Assembly: GCF_003284975.1 (NCBI RefSeq)
Contig: NZ_QMEU01000008.1
Span: forward strand, 1 to 64,000
DNA length: 64,000 nucleotides
Direction of reading: 5' to 3'
Source: Mycobacterium colombiense
Lineage (GTDB): Bacteria > Actinomycetota > Actinomycetes > Mycobacteriales > Mycobacteriaceae
Part shown: piece by piece, positions 9,227 through 17,340 of the stretch
Layout of the letters: the number at the start of each line of letters is the position of its first letter
How positions within the stretch are numbered: position 1 is the first letter of the stretch
The notes under the pieces: generated by a model
Databases searched by the model: none
What the model saw: only the letters and a program-made list of their open reading frames with translations
Told to the model about the DNA's origin: nothing
Position numbers and translations under genes: made by a program

Positions 9227-10744
9227 TCATGCTGGGACCCCAATGCCGGTGGGCAAGGGAGGGACGGAAGGAATGTCGGTAACCAAGCCAAAGTCGGTTG
9301 GAGGCAAAGGAGCCGGCACATCGTATTTCGTGCTCCACCCACCTGTATCGAACGGAGCGAATGCCTTGCCCCCGAGGGGGCCCACGTCGTGATGACCAGG
9401 CAAGTTGATAGCCGGTCCCCACGATCGGCCGGATTGAGCGGGGTCAATCAATACTGTGCGGGTGCCGCCGGTTGGCAGGTCCTGGTACACCTCCAGGGAG
9501 GGGTAGTCAGTGCGCGTTCCGTTAACTTGCACACCTCCTGCTCCGGGCGTGAAAACGAGGTCGCCGTTGACCGTTACCGTATGGCCCGCAAATGGTCCGG
9601 AGGGATCCCCAGTGATTTGGGGGGCGAAAGGGTTGCCCGCGTCGTATTTGATCCGAACCGATCCATCGGGAAGTTGCGTCACGCTGCCTTTTGGTATGCC
9701 GACCTTCACTTGGCCCGGTCCACCGGCAGAGGTCTCTTCAACTGAGGGATTCTGTCGCAAAACGACGATTCCGTTCTCGTAGTCGATGTACGTAGTGACC
9801 TTGGTGTCTTCAGGATCGAAGTTTGGATTTGGGCCGCGGTTGTTTCCAAGATCTCGCTTCCACGGCGGAAAGCTGGTCACGTCACGCTGCTCAATCCACT
9901 GGGAGACGCGGACCACTCCCTGCCCGGGCACTGGGCGAATCTTCACCACCCGTACCTCCGACTTAGCGCCGTTGAACTTGGGGTCGTACGTCTGTGCATC
10001 AAGAGCTGCCGCAGTCTCCCAGTCGGCCGCTGAGGTCGGATCCCGGCCAAAGACCTGCTTAAACGCCTCGATTTGGTTGTGGCGCCGTTGGTCTTGCGAG
10101 GGTGATTCTGGAATATCGCCGTCGAATGCCTGGATTGACGGGTCGTACCCATCCTGTTTACGCAGATTGGCCATTGAACCATGCAGCTGCCGAGAATATT
10201 GATCACGGATTCGCGTCAGATTGTTAGCCGATGCCTTGGTGTCGTCGATCGCATGCTTCTCGAGTCCGTCGATGTAGTGGTCCAGGAGATGCCTCTCCGA
10301 AGCCGTTAGCTGTGGATTTTTCTCCAGCTCTACGGCCTCCCCGATTTGGTCGTCGAGGCCTTGAAGCGCGCCTTCGAGCGACGAAATCTCGCCCTTTCCT
10401 GATCGTTGGGCTTCGGCCAGTGCGGCCGCGACGTTCTCTAGATCGGTTCCGATTTTGGGCAACTGCGCTGCTTGTAACCCGAGTAAGGCCGTGGCCCGTC
10501 GAACCTCGGCCGAGTCGTTGATCGGATTCTCGCCATTTTCGTGCGTCCATGCCTTTGCGAAGCGACTCCGTGCCAGCTGGAATGCGGCTTCCGCTTCTCC
10601 CGTGGATCGCCCGGCGTTGTGAAACGCTGTTGCAAGGTTCGAGATCTGAGCCGGCCGTCCGCTCTGCAATGTGGCATTGATCTTCCACGGGTCCCCGCCC
10701 GCGAACATGATCAGTGCGGCCTTGCTTATGTATCGGAGATGCAC
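9227..10744 (-). CDS. Secreted-effector-type protein with ESX-associated helical N-domain and unknown C-terminal domain
   Basis: This 505-aa protein shares its first about 115 residues with the hydrolase at 12877-14856 (AGGDPW, GRPAQIS, AEV-R, DLEN-AAALAEAQR in the same order, about two thirds identical by eye). This is a helical N-domain like those on ESX-linked effectors. Residues about 125-270 are charged and probably coiled. The C-terminal 230 residues look beta-rich with Gly/Pro turns and end in a Pro-rich tail. I recognise no enzyme family there. The GTG at 10744 was chosen because the protein then begins (V)HLRYISKAAL in register with MLLRHLSIPF of the relative, and a GGCGGGA lies upstream. 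A longer reading from 10798 is possible. It is divergent from pcnA. Confidence 0.75.
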   Translation of the reverse strand: MHLRYISKAALIMFAGGDPWKINATLQSGRPAQISNLATAFHNAGRSTGEAEAAFQLARSRFAKAWTHENGENPINDSAEVRRATALLGLQAAQLPKIGTDLENVAAALAEAQRSGKGEISSLEGALQGLDDQIGEAVELEKNPQLTASERHLLDHYIDGLEKHAIDDTKASANNLTRIRDQYSRQLHGSMANLRKQDGYDPSIQAFDGDIPESPSQDQRRHNQIEAFKQVFGRDPTSAADWETAAALDAQTYDPKFNGAKSEVRVVKIRPVPGQGVVRVSQWIEQRDVTSFPPWKRDLGNNRGPNPNFDPEDTKVTTYIDYENGIVVLRQNPSVEETSAGGPGQVKVGIPKGSVTQLPDGSVRIKYDAGNPFAPQITGDPSGPFAGHTVTVNGDLVFTPGAGGVQVNGTRTDYPSLEVYQDLPTGGTRTVLIDPAQSGRSWGPAINLPGHHDVGPLGGKAFAPFDTGGWSTKYDVPAPLPPTDFGLVTDIPSVPPLPTGIGVPA

Positions 10745-10877
10745 CGAACCGTCCCGCCGTTCACCCTTCTTGTCACACGTAACGCTAGTGACGGTCACCG
10801 CCGGGTCAATTCACCTTGATCTCGTGCGAGGCTCCTCACACGGGCTTTTCGTCCCCGGCCGACTAGGCTGATCGAAC
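10745..10877. promoter_or_regulatory. Divergent intergenic region between effector cassette and pcnA
   Basis: These 133 bp must hold the start signals for the minus-strand effector cassette and for pcnA on the plus strand. I see no convincing -35/-10 pair or inverted repeat. It is defined only by divergence of the two flanking starts. Confidence 0.4.
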
Positions 10878-12320
10878 GTGCCAGACGCCGCCCAGGATGC
10901 CGACCTGCTGACCGCTGCCGCGGTCGCCCTCAACCGGCATGCGCCCATGCTGGCCGAGCTTGGCTCCGCATTCGACGCCGCGGGCCACGAGCTTTATCTC
11001 GTCGGTGGCTCGGTGCGGGATGCCTTGCTGGGCAGGCTGAGCCCCGACCTGGATTTCACCACCGACGCCCGTCCCGAGCAGGTGCAGCAGATCCTGCGCC
11101 GGTGGGCCGACAACCTGTGGGACACCGGGATCGAATTCGGCACCGTCGGCGTCGGCAAGGGCAACCATCGTTTGGAGATCACCACCTTTCGCGCCGACAC
11201 CTACGACCAGGTGTCCCGGAATCCCGAGGTGCGCTTCGGCGATCGCCTCGAGGACGATCTGGTGCGCCGCGACTTCACGGCCAACGCGATGGCCGTCCGC
11301 ATCACGCCGGACGGGCCCGGTGAATTCCTAGATCCGCTGGGCGGTTTGGCGGCGCTGCGCGATCGGGTGCTTGATACCCCCGCCGCGCCGGAGGTGTCGT
11401 TCGGCGACGACCCGTTGCGGATGCTGCGCGCTGCGCGGTTCGTCTCGCAACTCGGCTTCGGCGTTGCGCCGCGGGTCCGCGAGGCGATCGAACAGATGGC
11501 CCCGCAGTTGTCTCGGATCAGCGCCGAACGGGTCTCCGCCGAGCTGGACAAGCTGGTGCTCGGCGAGGACCCGACGGCCGGCGTCGATCTGCTGGTGCAA
11601 ACCGGCATGGGTGAGGTGGTGCTGCCCGAGGTGGGCGGCATGCAGATGGCCATCGACGAACACCACCAACACAAGGACGTCTACCAACACTCGCTGACGG
11701 TGCTGCGTCAGGCGATCGCCCTGGAAGACGACGGCCCGGACCTGGTGCTGCGGTGGGCGGCGCTGCTGCACGACATCGGCAAGCCGGCCACGCGGCGCCA
11801 CGAGCCCAACGGCGGCGTGAGCTTTCATCATCACGAGGTCGTCGGCGCCAAGATGGTGCGAAAACGCTTGCGGGCGTTGAAGTATTCCAAGCAGATGGTC
11901 GAGGACATCTCGCAGCTGGTGTATCTGCATCTGCGCTTCCACGGCTACGGCGACGGCAAGTGGACGGATTCCGCGGTGCGCCGCTACGTCACCGACGCCG
12001 GTCCGCTGCTGCCGCGGTTGCACAAACTGGTGCGAGCCGACTGCACGACGCGCAACAAGCGTCGGGCCGCGCGGTTGCAGGCCAGCTATGACCGGCTCGA
12101 GACGCGGATCGCCGAACTGGCCGCCCAGGAGGATCTGGCGCGGGTGCGTCCCGATTTGGACGGCAACCAGATCATGGAACTGCTCGGCATCCCGGCCGGC
12201 CCTCAGGTCGGCGAGGCCTGGCGGTTTCTGAAGGAGCTCCGACTCGAGCGCGGACCGTTGGACAACGAGGAAGCGACCGCAGAGTTGTTGGCGTGGTGGA
12301 AGTCTCGGGGGAACGAGTAG
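10878..12320 (+). CDS. pcnA: CCA tRNA nucleotidyltransferase
   Basis: This 480-aa class II nucleotidyltransferase adds or repairs the 3' CCA end of tRNAs with CTP and ATP. The head domain has the LVGGSVRD motif followed by the catalytic D-x-D (SPDLDFTTD, about residues 41-63). The neck carries the RRDFTANAMA and DPLRMLRAARF motifs (about 135-185) that set nucleotide selection. A C-terminal HD phosphohydrolase-type domain (LLHDIGK, about 298) is present, as is usual in actinobacterial enzymes. The start is a GTG at 10878. Length and motifs are complete, so the gene looks functional. It is a useful anchor, since the ESX-2 region follows it in M. tuberculosis too. Confidence 0.95.
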   Translation: MPDAAQDADLLTAAAVALNRHAPMLAELGSAFDAAGHELYLVGGSVRDALLGRLSPDLDFTTDARPEQVQQILRRWADNLWDTGIEFGTVGVGKGNHRLEITTFRADTYDQVSRNPEVRFGDRLEDDLVRRDFTANAMAVRITPDGPGEFLDPLGGLAALRDRVLDTPAAPEVSFGDDPLRMLRAARFVSQLGFGVAPRVREAIEQMAPQLSRISAERVSAELDKLVLGEDPTAGVDLLVQTGMGEVVLPEVGGMQMAIDEHHQHKDVYQHSLTVLRQAIALEDDGPDLVLRWAALLHDIGKPATRRHEPNGGVSFHHHEVVGAKMVRKRLRALKYSKQMVEDISQLVYLHLRFHGYGDGKWTDSAVRRYVTDAGPLLPRLHKLVRADCTTRNKRRAARLQASYDRLETRIAELAAQEDLARVRPDLDGNQIMELLGIPAGPQVGEAWRFLKELRLERGPLDNEEATAELLAWWKSRGNE

Positions 12321-12344
12321 CGGCAGCCACGCGTCAGAAAACGC

Positions 12345-12851
12345 ATGGACTACTGTCTCGCTGGCGACAACGGCGCCGCCTTCTGGCACGGGCAACCCGA
12401 CCTCGACCTGGATCATGACGGTCACTTCGAATCGATCGGTCTCGATTTCGACCACGACGGATTACGCGACGACGCACTCGCTGATCTCGACGGCGACGGC
12501 ATCGTCGATCACGCGGTGTTGGATCTCGACAACGACGGCACCCCGGAGGCCTACTTCACCGACGACGGCTCCGGGACATGGGCGGTGGCCATGGACCGTG
12601 GGGGCCAGCTGCGCTGGTTCGGCCTCGACGGCGTCGAACACACCGGCGGTCCGCTGGTCGATTTCGACGGTCATGGTCGCGCCGACGCTCGCCTCATCGA
12701 CACCGATGGTGACGGGCTGGCCGACCGGGTGCTGCGCTCGGACGACAGCGGCGTGACCGGTTACGTCGACACCGACGGCGACGGCAAATGGAATGTGCGG
12801 CTGACCGATTCGGACGGCGACGGTCTGGCCGACGGCGCGAACTCGCTCTAA
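12345..12851 (+). CDS. Acidic calcium-binding-repeat protein (Rv3906c-like)
   Basis: This 168-aa, very acidic protein consists almost entirely of repeated D-x-D-x-D-G loops, for example DLDHDG, DFDHDG, DLDGDG, DLDNDG, DTDGDG (twice) and DSDGDG. Such loops bind calcium in dockerin, thrombospondin type 3 and EF-hand-like proteins. No signal peptide or TM segment is seen, so if exported it must use a non-Sec route. It begins 24 bp after pcnA, the position of Rv3906c in M. tuberculosis. The ATG at 12345 has no strong Shine-Dalgarno, so it may be translated from the pcnA transcript. A calcium-stabilised exported or chaperone-like protein of the ESX-2 region is an inference. Confidence 0.75.
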   Translation: MDYCLAGDNGAAFWHGQPDLDLDHDGHFESIGLDFDHDGLRDDALADLDGDGIVDHAVLDLDNDGTPEAYFTDDGSGTWAVAMDRGGQLRWFGLDGVEHTGGPLVDFDGHGRADARLIDTDGDGLADRVLRSDDSGVTGYVDTDGDGKWNVRLTDSDGDGLADGANSL

Positions 12852-12876
12852 GGGTGGTGCTGCCTTAGCGACGGCG

Positions 12877-14856
12877 ATGTTACTGCGCCACTTGAGCATT
12901 CCGTTCCTCGTCGCCGAAGCCGGCGGTGACCCCTGGTCGACCAACGCCAGCATGCAAGCCGGTCGCCCCGCGCAGATCTCATACCTGGCGCGGGCTTTTC
13001 GCGACGCCGGAGTGAGCACAGCGGAGGCGGCGGCCGCCTTCGAGGCTGCCCGGTGTCGGTTCGAGGCGGCATGGGATCACCGGAACGCGGATCATTCGAT
13101 CAACGATGCCGCCGAGGTGCAGCGGGTGACCCGCACGCTGGATCTGCAGGCCGGGCAATTGCCGCGCATCGCGGTCGATTTGGAGAACATCGCCGCGGCG
13201 CTGGCCGAAGCCCAGCGGGCCTGCACGCGATACCTGGGTGCGCTGGAATACGACCTCGAAGACATCGACGACGAGATGTGTGATGCGTTGGCGGACGGCG
13301 ATACCTGTGGTGCCGACGATCTACGCACCGACGCCGTCAGCGAGGTTGCGGCGATCGTATTGCAGCTGCGCCAAATTCGCGACGCCTATTCGAACATGCT
13401 GACGGCCGCGCTAGGGGCCTTGCGGGCGGACGGGGCCGAACCGGCGGAAATTCAAGGCGTCGACGAGCTAGCCATTCCGCCGCCGGACAGCAGCCCGGAA
13501 TGCGTCAAGCGGTGGTGGGATGCGCTGAGCGCGAATCAACGGCAGCTGGTGGTTGATCAAGACCCACACGAATTGGGCAACCTCAATGGGATTCCGGCGG
13601 ACGTGCGCGATTCGGTGAACCAGGCCGCGATGAAAGAAGATCTGCGCAGGGTCGAAGACGTCGCCCGCCAGCGCGGGCTGGATCCAAAGACACTGCGCGA
13701 CAGCGCGTTGCACAACGGGGACTCCGAGGTGTTCACCAACCCCGGTGCCTACGGGCTGTGCGTCAGCGACATCACCCGCTACCAAAACGCGGTCAAGACC
13801 AATGAGTTCCTCGAGCGCGACAAGAGCTCCGACGCCCCCCGCGGGCTGCCGATCATGCTGTGGGCGTATGACCCGCTGGCGTTCAGCGGCAAGGGCAGGG
13901 CCGCGATCGCGATCGGCAACCCGGACAAATCCCGCAACACGGCCGTCGTTGTCCCCGGCACCAACAGCAGCGTGCGGGGAGGGTGGATGTCGGACGGCAC
14001 CGATGACGCCATCAACCTCTACGAACAGGCTGCCCGAGCCGACCCGCAGCGGTCCACCGCGGTGCTGGCCTGGATGGGTTATGACGCACCCGAATTCGGC
14101 CAGCCCCATTGGCAACAGGCCATCACCGACCCCGCCGAATTGGAACAGGTCGGCACACCGTGGAGGGCGAGGCAAGCGGGTGCGCTGCTGGCCGCCGATG
14201 TCAACGGCCTCGCGGCGACACATGACGGATCGACTCCAGCACACGTCACCGTCCTCGGACACTCCTACGGCTCCACGACCGTGGCCGACGCGTTCGCAAA
14301 CAGCGGCATGCGCGCCAACGACGCCGTGCTAACCGGTTGCCCGGGGACAGATTTGGCGCGCGGTGCTGCGGACTTTCATCTCGGCGGAGGCAGGCTGTAT
14401 GTCGGGGCAGCGTCGACCGATGCGATCAGCTGGATCGGTGAGACGGGCAGCGGTCTTCCGAACGGACTCAACGAGACCCTCGGCGGGCCGGTGGGACCGT
14501 TGGCCGGGCTCGGCGGTGACCCGGCGCATGCGGGTTTCGGGGCGGTGCGGTTTCGTGCCGAAGTCGCCGGCTCACACAGCGTTATGCCGTGGTTCACCGA
14601 CCACTCGCATTACTACGACGTGGGCAGCGAAGCGCTGCACAACATGACCGCGATCGTCACCGGGCACGGTGATCGTTTGGCCGGGGAAGGCATGCTGGCT
14701 CCCGAGCGGGGCCCGGCGCGGATCGCCGTTCCTCTCCAGGTGCACACCCGGTTGGGGACGGTGTCGTTACCGCATATCGGCATCCAGCTACCGCTCACCG
14801 TCGACCCGGAATGGGATCGGCCGGCGCGCTCGATCACCAATGGGCATGCGTTCTAG
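12877..14856 (+). CDS. DUF1023 alpha/beta hydrolase with ESX-associated N-domain
   Basis: The 659-aa protein has the same about 115-residue helical N-domain as the 505-aa protein at 9227-10744, then a linker region (about 130-330), then an alpha/beta-hydrolase domain (about 330-590). The nucleophile elbow is GHSYGS near residue 463, preceded by a strand (HVTVLGHSYG), and a late histidine is available in AGSHSVMPWF. This is the arrangement of DUF1023 serine hydrolases, which act on ester or amide bonds. The substrate is unknown. It lies between the Rv3906c-like gene and the ESX-2 genes, where M. tuberculosis carries esxF-esxE-cpnT-ift, which suggests an ESX-linked secreted enzyme. No Sec signal or TM helix is visible. 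Confidence 0.8.
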   Translation: MLLRHLSIPFLVAEAGGDPWSTNASMQAGRPAQISYLARAFRDAGVSTAEAAAAFEAARCRFEAAWDHRNADHSINDAAEVQRVTRTLDLQAGQLPRIAVDLENIAAALAEAQRACTRYLGALEYDLEDIDDEMCDALADGDTCGADDLRTDAVSEVAAIVLQLRQIRDAYSNMLTAALGALRADGAEPAEIQGVDELAIPPPDSSPECVKRWWDALSANQRQLVVDQDPHELGNLNGIPADVRDSVNQAAMKEDLRRVEDVARQRGLDPKTLRDSALHNGDSEVFTNPGAYGLCVSDITRYQNAVKTNEFLERDKSSDAPRGLPIMLWAYDPLAFSGKGRAAIAIGNPDKSRNTAVVVPGTNSSVRGGWMSDGTDDAINLYEQAARADPQRSTAVLAWMGYDAPEFGQPHWQQAITDPAELEQVGTPWRARQAGALLAADVNGLAATHDGSTPAHVTVLGHSYGSTTVADAFANSGMRANDAVLTGCPGTDLARGAADFHLGGGRLYVGAASTDAISWIGETGSGLPNGLNETLGGPVGPLAGLGGDPAHAGFGAVRFRAEVAGSHSVMPWFTDHSHYYDVGSEALHNMTAIVTGHGDRLAGEGMLAPERGPARIAVPLQVHTRLGTVSLPHIGIQLPLTVDPEWDRPARSITNGHAF

Positions 14857-14938
14857 CCGGGGTTGATCGCGGTGAATTGACCACTCGCGGATCGGCATTT
14901 AGCCTGGTCACAGGTGTTATGTCCCGGAAGGAGTGCCG

Positions 14939-15268
14939 ATGTTCGTCGATACGGATCTGTTGCACTCGGGAGGCAACCAATCACACCGCGCCGGTGGGCA
15001 CGCCCAAGACGGCGCGGATCAATTGGCGGGCGGGACCGTCGAAGCAGGAATGTTCGGTGACTTCGCCGCGGCCGACGCTTTTCATAGTGCAGTCTCGGCC
15101 GCACACGGCCAGCACGTGAAAAGTTTGCAGGGCCATAGTGAGACGCTCACGGGTGTCGGCACGAAGGCGCACCACGCGGCCAACGGGTTCACCAACATGG
15201 ACAAGGCCAACGCCGCGGACATGAAGACGCTCCGGCCGAGTTCTGGTCCCTCAACGCTGAACGTCTGA
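14939..15268 (+). CDS. DUF2563-like small helical protein
   Basis: This 109-aa protein starts MFVDTDLLHSGGNQSHRAGG and is rich in Ala, Gly and His. The pattern is that of the mycobacterial DUF2563 family, small proteins of WXG100-like size found beside ESX-linked hydrolases and effectors. The ATG at 14939 follows GGAAGGAG. A GTG two codons upstream (14933) overlaps that ribosome-binding site and is less likely. It has a helical middle but no W-x-G motif, signal peptide or TM helix. By position it may be a secretion partner or chaperone of the hydrolase just upstream, which is inference. Confidence 0.7.
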   Translation: MFVDTDLLHSGGNQSHRAGGHAQDGADQLAGGTVEAGMFGDFAAADAFHSAVSAAHGQHVKSLQGHSETLTGVGTKAHHAANGFTNMDKANAADMKTLRPSSGPSTLNV

Positions 15269-15293
15269 GGAACGGGCGCGACGGAGGAGCCGC

Positions 15294-15803
15294 ATGCTGG
15301 TCCGCCGGTAGGGCAGTTGGCACCGGGTTACTCCGCGCCGCAGACGTCACGTTCACGGATGTGGCCGGCGATAGCTGTGGCCGCGATTGTTCTGGCTTTG
15401 GTCTCGACGGTCGTGGCGGTGGTTGCGCTGGTGGCGGCGACGTCGCGGTCATCGGGTTCGAGCGCAACAACTACGTCGGCCGCCCCTACCTATAGCGCCG
15501 CCGAAGTGTCTGCGGCGCACCAGAAGTTGTGCGATGCATACAAGCGATACCAACGGCGACAACCCGGCCTTCGCAGGCATCGCCACCGTGAACGCGGCTG
15601 TAACCCTACTAGAGGCAGTAGATACTTCTCCTGAGCTCGCATCCGGCGATCGGGCAACTGCGCTCGCCTTGGCTGGTGCTTACAGTCGCGCCCAGGCAAC
15701 GGCTAGCTTGGTGCAGACACGCGATGATTCTGCCTGGCGCGCAGTGTCCGACGAAGTCAACGCAAAAGACGCTGCGATGAAAAAAGTTTGCGGTCTCGGG
15801 TGA
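15294..15803 (+). pseudogene. Decayed copy 1 of a tandem one-TM membrane-protein family
   Basis: The family at 15294-17892 encodes a short Pro-rich N-terminus, one TM helix and an outer domain with two cysteines. In this copy the TM part (SRMWPAIAVAAIVLALV) reads in one frame up to LCDAYK. The rest (DTNGDNPAFAGIATVNAA to KKVCGLG) is in another frame. Compared with the intact copies, 24 nt between the AAG lysine codon and the GAT/GAC of the DTNG motif are reduced to one nucleotide near 15545, a 23-nt frameshifting deletion. The ATG at 15294 is also out of frame with the TM part, so a second lesion has removed the 5' coding end. The first frame stops at 15634. Confidence 0.8.
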
Positions 15804-15913
15804 CTTCCCATCCACACCGCCGCGATAATTGCTCGCTACTGGGTTAGCTGGTCAACTATTGGACCAAGTTTTTGACAAGGTCCCGGATGCGCTTGGAACT
15901 AGGAGGAGGCAGC

Positions 15914-16448
15914 ATGGCGGGGGATTTGCCTCCGGCTTTGGGGGAGGGGCCGGCCACCGGCCCGCCGCCAGGCTCAACACAATGGGCGCCAGCGTTTCCC
16001 ATTCAGCCGCCAACGCGTCCACGGATGTGGCCGGCGATGGCGTTGGCCGCGATTGGCGTGCTGCTTGGCGCCGCTGCTCTGGTTGTCGCGTTGACCCAGC
16101 CGTCAACGAATAAATCAGTGTCCTCCTCGACTACGTCGATGACACCTTTGTTCACCGCTGACCAGACCGCGGCTGCGCACCAACAGGTATGCGAGGCATA
16201 CAAACTCGCCGCACGTGCGATCCAGATTGACACGAATGGAACGAGTCCGGAGCGGGCAAACATCGCCACTGTGAATTGGGCGGTGATGCTTGAACAAGCG
16301 CGCCGCAGCCCTCGCGCTTGCCGTGGGCTATAGCAATGCTGTCGCGCTGTCTAGTACTGCTGGGGCCGACGATCCGGTGTGGCGAGCAGCGATCAATGAC
16401 GTCATCACCAAAGACGCTCCAATGAGGAAGGTGTGCGGCGGCGGATGA
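15914..16448 (+). pseudogene. Decayed copy 2 of the tandem membrane-protein family
   Basis: This copy has a good start (AGGAGG, then ATG at 15914, protein MAGDLPPALGEG), the Pro-rich leader, the TM helix (PAMALAAIGVLLGAAALVVAL) and the LCDTYKLAAR-like and DTNG motifs in frame as far as MLEQA. After that the reading frame changes. The remaining family C-terminus (ALALAVGYSNAVALSS to MRKVCGGG) is found in another frame up to a TGA at 16448. Alignment with copy 3 indicates that 33 nt are reduced to one near 16300, a 32-nt deletion. The shifted frame ends at a TAG at 16333. The lesion differs from the one in copy 1, so the two copies decayed independently. Confidence 0.8.
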
Positions 16449-16563
16449 GGTTCCGCTTACAGTGGCGCGGTGATTGCTAATGGATAGGTTAGCTGTGCCA
16501 TTCTTGGGGCACGCGGGCCGAGAGGTCTTCGGCGGCCGCCGCTAACAGATTTGAGGAGGACGC

Positions 16564-17118
16564 ATGGCAGCGGATTTGCCACCAGCTCCTGGTGAGGGGC
16601 CGAGGATCAGCCCGGCCGGCCCCACGCAGTGGGCTCCTGTATTTCCGACGCAGCCACACGCACGCTCGCGGATATGGCCCGCAGTGCTCTTGGCCGGAGC
16701 AGCCATGCTCGTGGCGGTCGTTGCGCTGTGTGTAGCACTGACAAGACCGACCGCTACCAAGCCAACCACGACAACCACGACAACCACGACAAAGACCTAC
16801 AGTGCTTCCGAGACGTCGGCCGCCCAGCGGCGACTCTGCGATACGTACAAGCTGGCAGCAAGATCCGTTGAGACTGACACGAATGGCACCGACAAAGCGA
16901 TCGCTCGTATTGCACTCACTAATGCCGCAGGCATGTTGGACGATGCCACCGCTGATCCGGCTATCGATGCAAAGCTCCGCGACGCCGTGCGTTCGCTAGC
17001 CGCGGCCTACCGCACGTCTAACGCGCTCAGCAGTGTTGCCAGCGATGCTGAGTACCGGGCGGCCCTCGACGACATCGTGGCTAAAGATGCCCCCGTCAGA
17101 AGTGCGTGTGGCAGTTAG
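16564..17118 (+). CDS. One-TM membrane protein, intact copy 3 of tandem family
   Basis: This 184-aa protein begins MAADLPPAPGEG, with a Pro-rich cytoplasmic leader (1-40), one TM helix (about 43-64), a polythreonine linker made by three 9-bp DNA repeats, and an outer domain of about 110 residues. The outer domain has one cysteine at its start (QRRLCDTYKLAAR) and one at its end (SACGS), which could form a disulfide. The family has no function I can name. Intact length and start (GAGGAGGACGC before the ATG at 16564) contrast with copies 1 and 2. It lies between an ESX-linked hydrolase/DUF2563 pair and the ESX-2 accessory genes, so a secretion or envelope accessory role is possible. Confidence 0.75.
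   Translation: MAADLPPAPGEGPRISPAGPTQWAPVFPTQPHARSRIWPAVLLAGAAMLVAVVALCVALTRPTATKPTTTTTTTTTKTYSASETSAAQRRLCDTYKLAARSVETDTNGTDKAIARIALTNAAGMLDDATADPAIDAKLRDAVRSLAAAYRTSNALSSVASDAEYRAALDDIVAKDAPVRSACGS
16763..16789 (+). repeat. Three exact 9-bp units coding a threonine linker
   Basis: The unit caaccacga occurs three times in direct succession and encodes nine threonines after the TM helix of copy 3. Such a short tandem repeat can gain or lose units by slippage without changing frame, altering only linker length. Confidence 0.7.
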
Positions 17119-17340
17119 TTACCGCCCCTCAAGGCCCTAAGCTGGCGCAGACGACCTGGATGGATTAATTCCATTGGCGTGAGGTTTCGCGCTTAGCGAT
17201 CAGAGTCGAAAGGTTAGGACGCCATGACGCGGCCATGCAGCGAGTGAATTGCTGCAATCCCCTGCGCTGCTCCACCATTGAAGGCTTAGGCACAGGAATT
17301 CGCAGTACTACATACAGCGCTGCTGACTGCGGGAGGACAT

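Noticed and set aside
14939-15268. Calling this gene an Esx (WXG100) protein
   Set aside because: Length fits, but there is no W-x-G turn and the sequence fits DUF2563 better.
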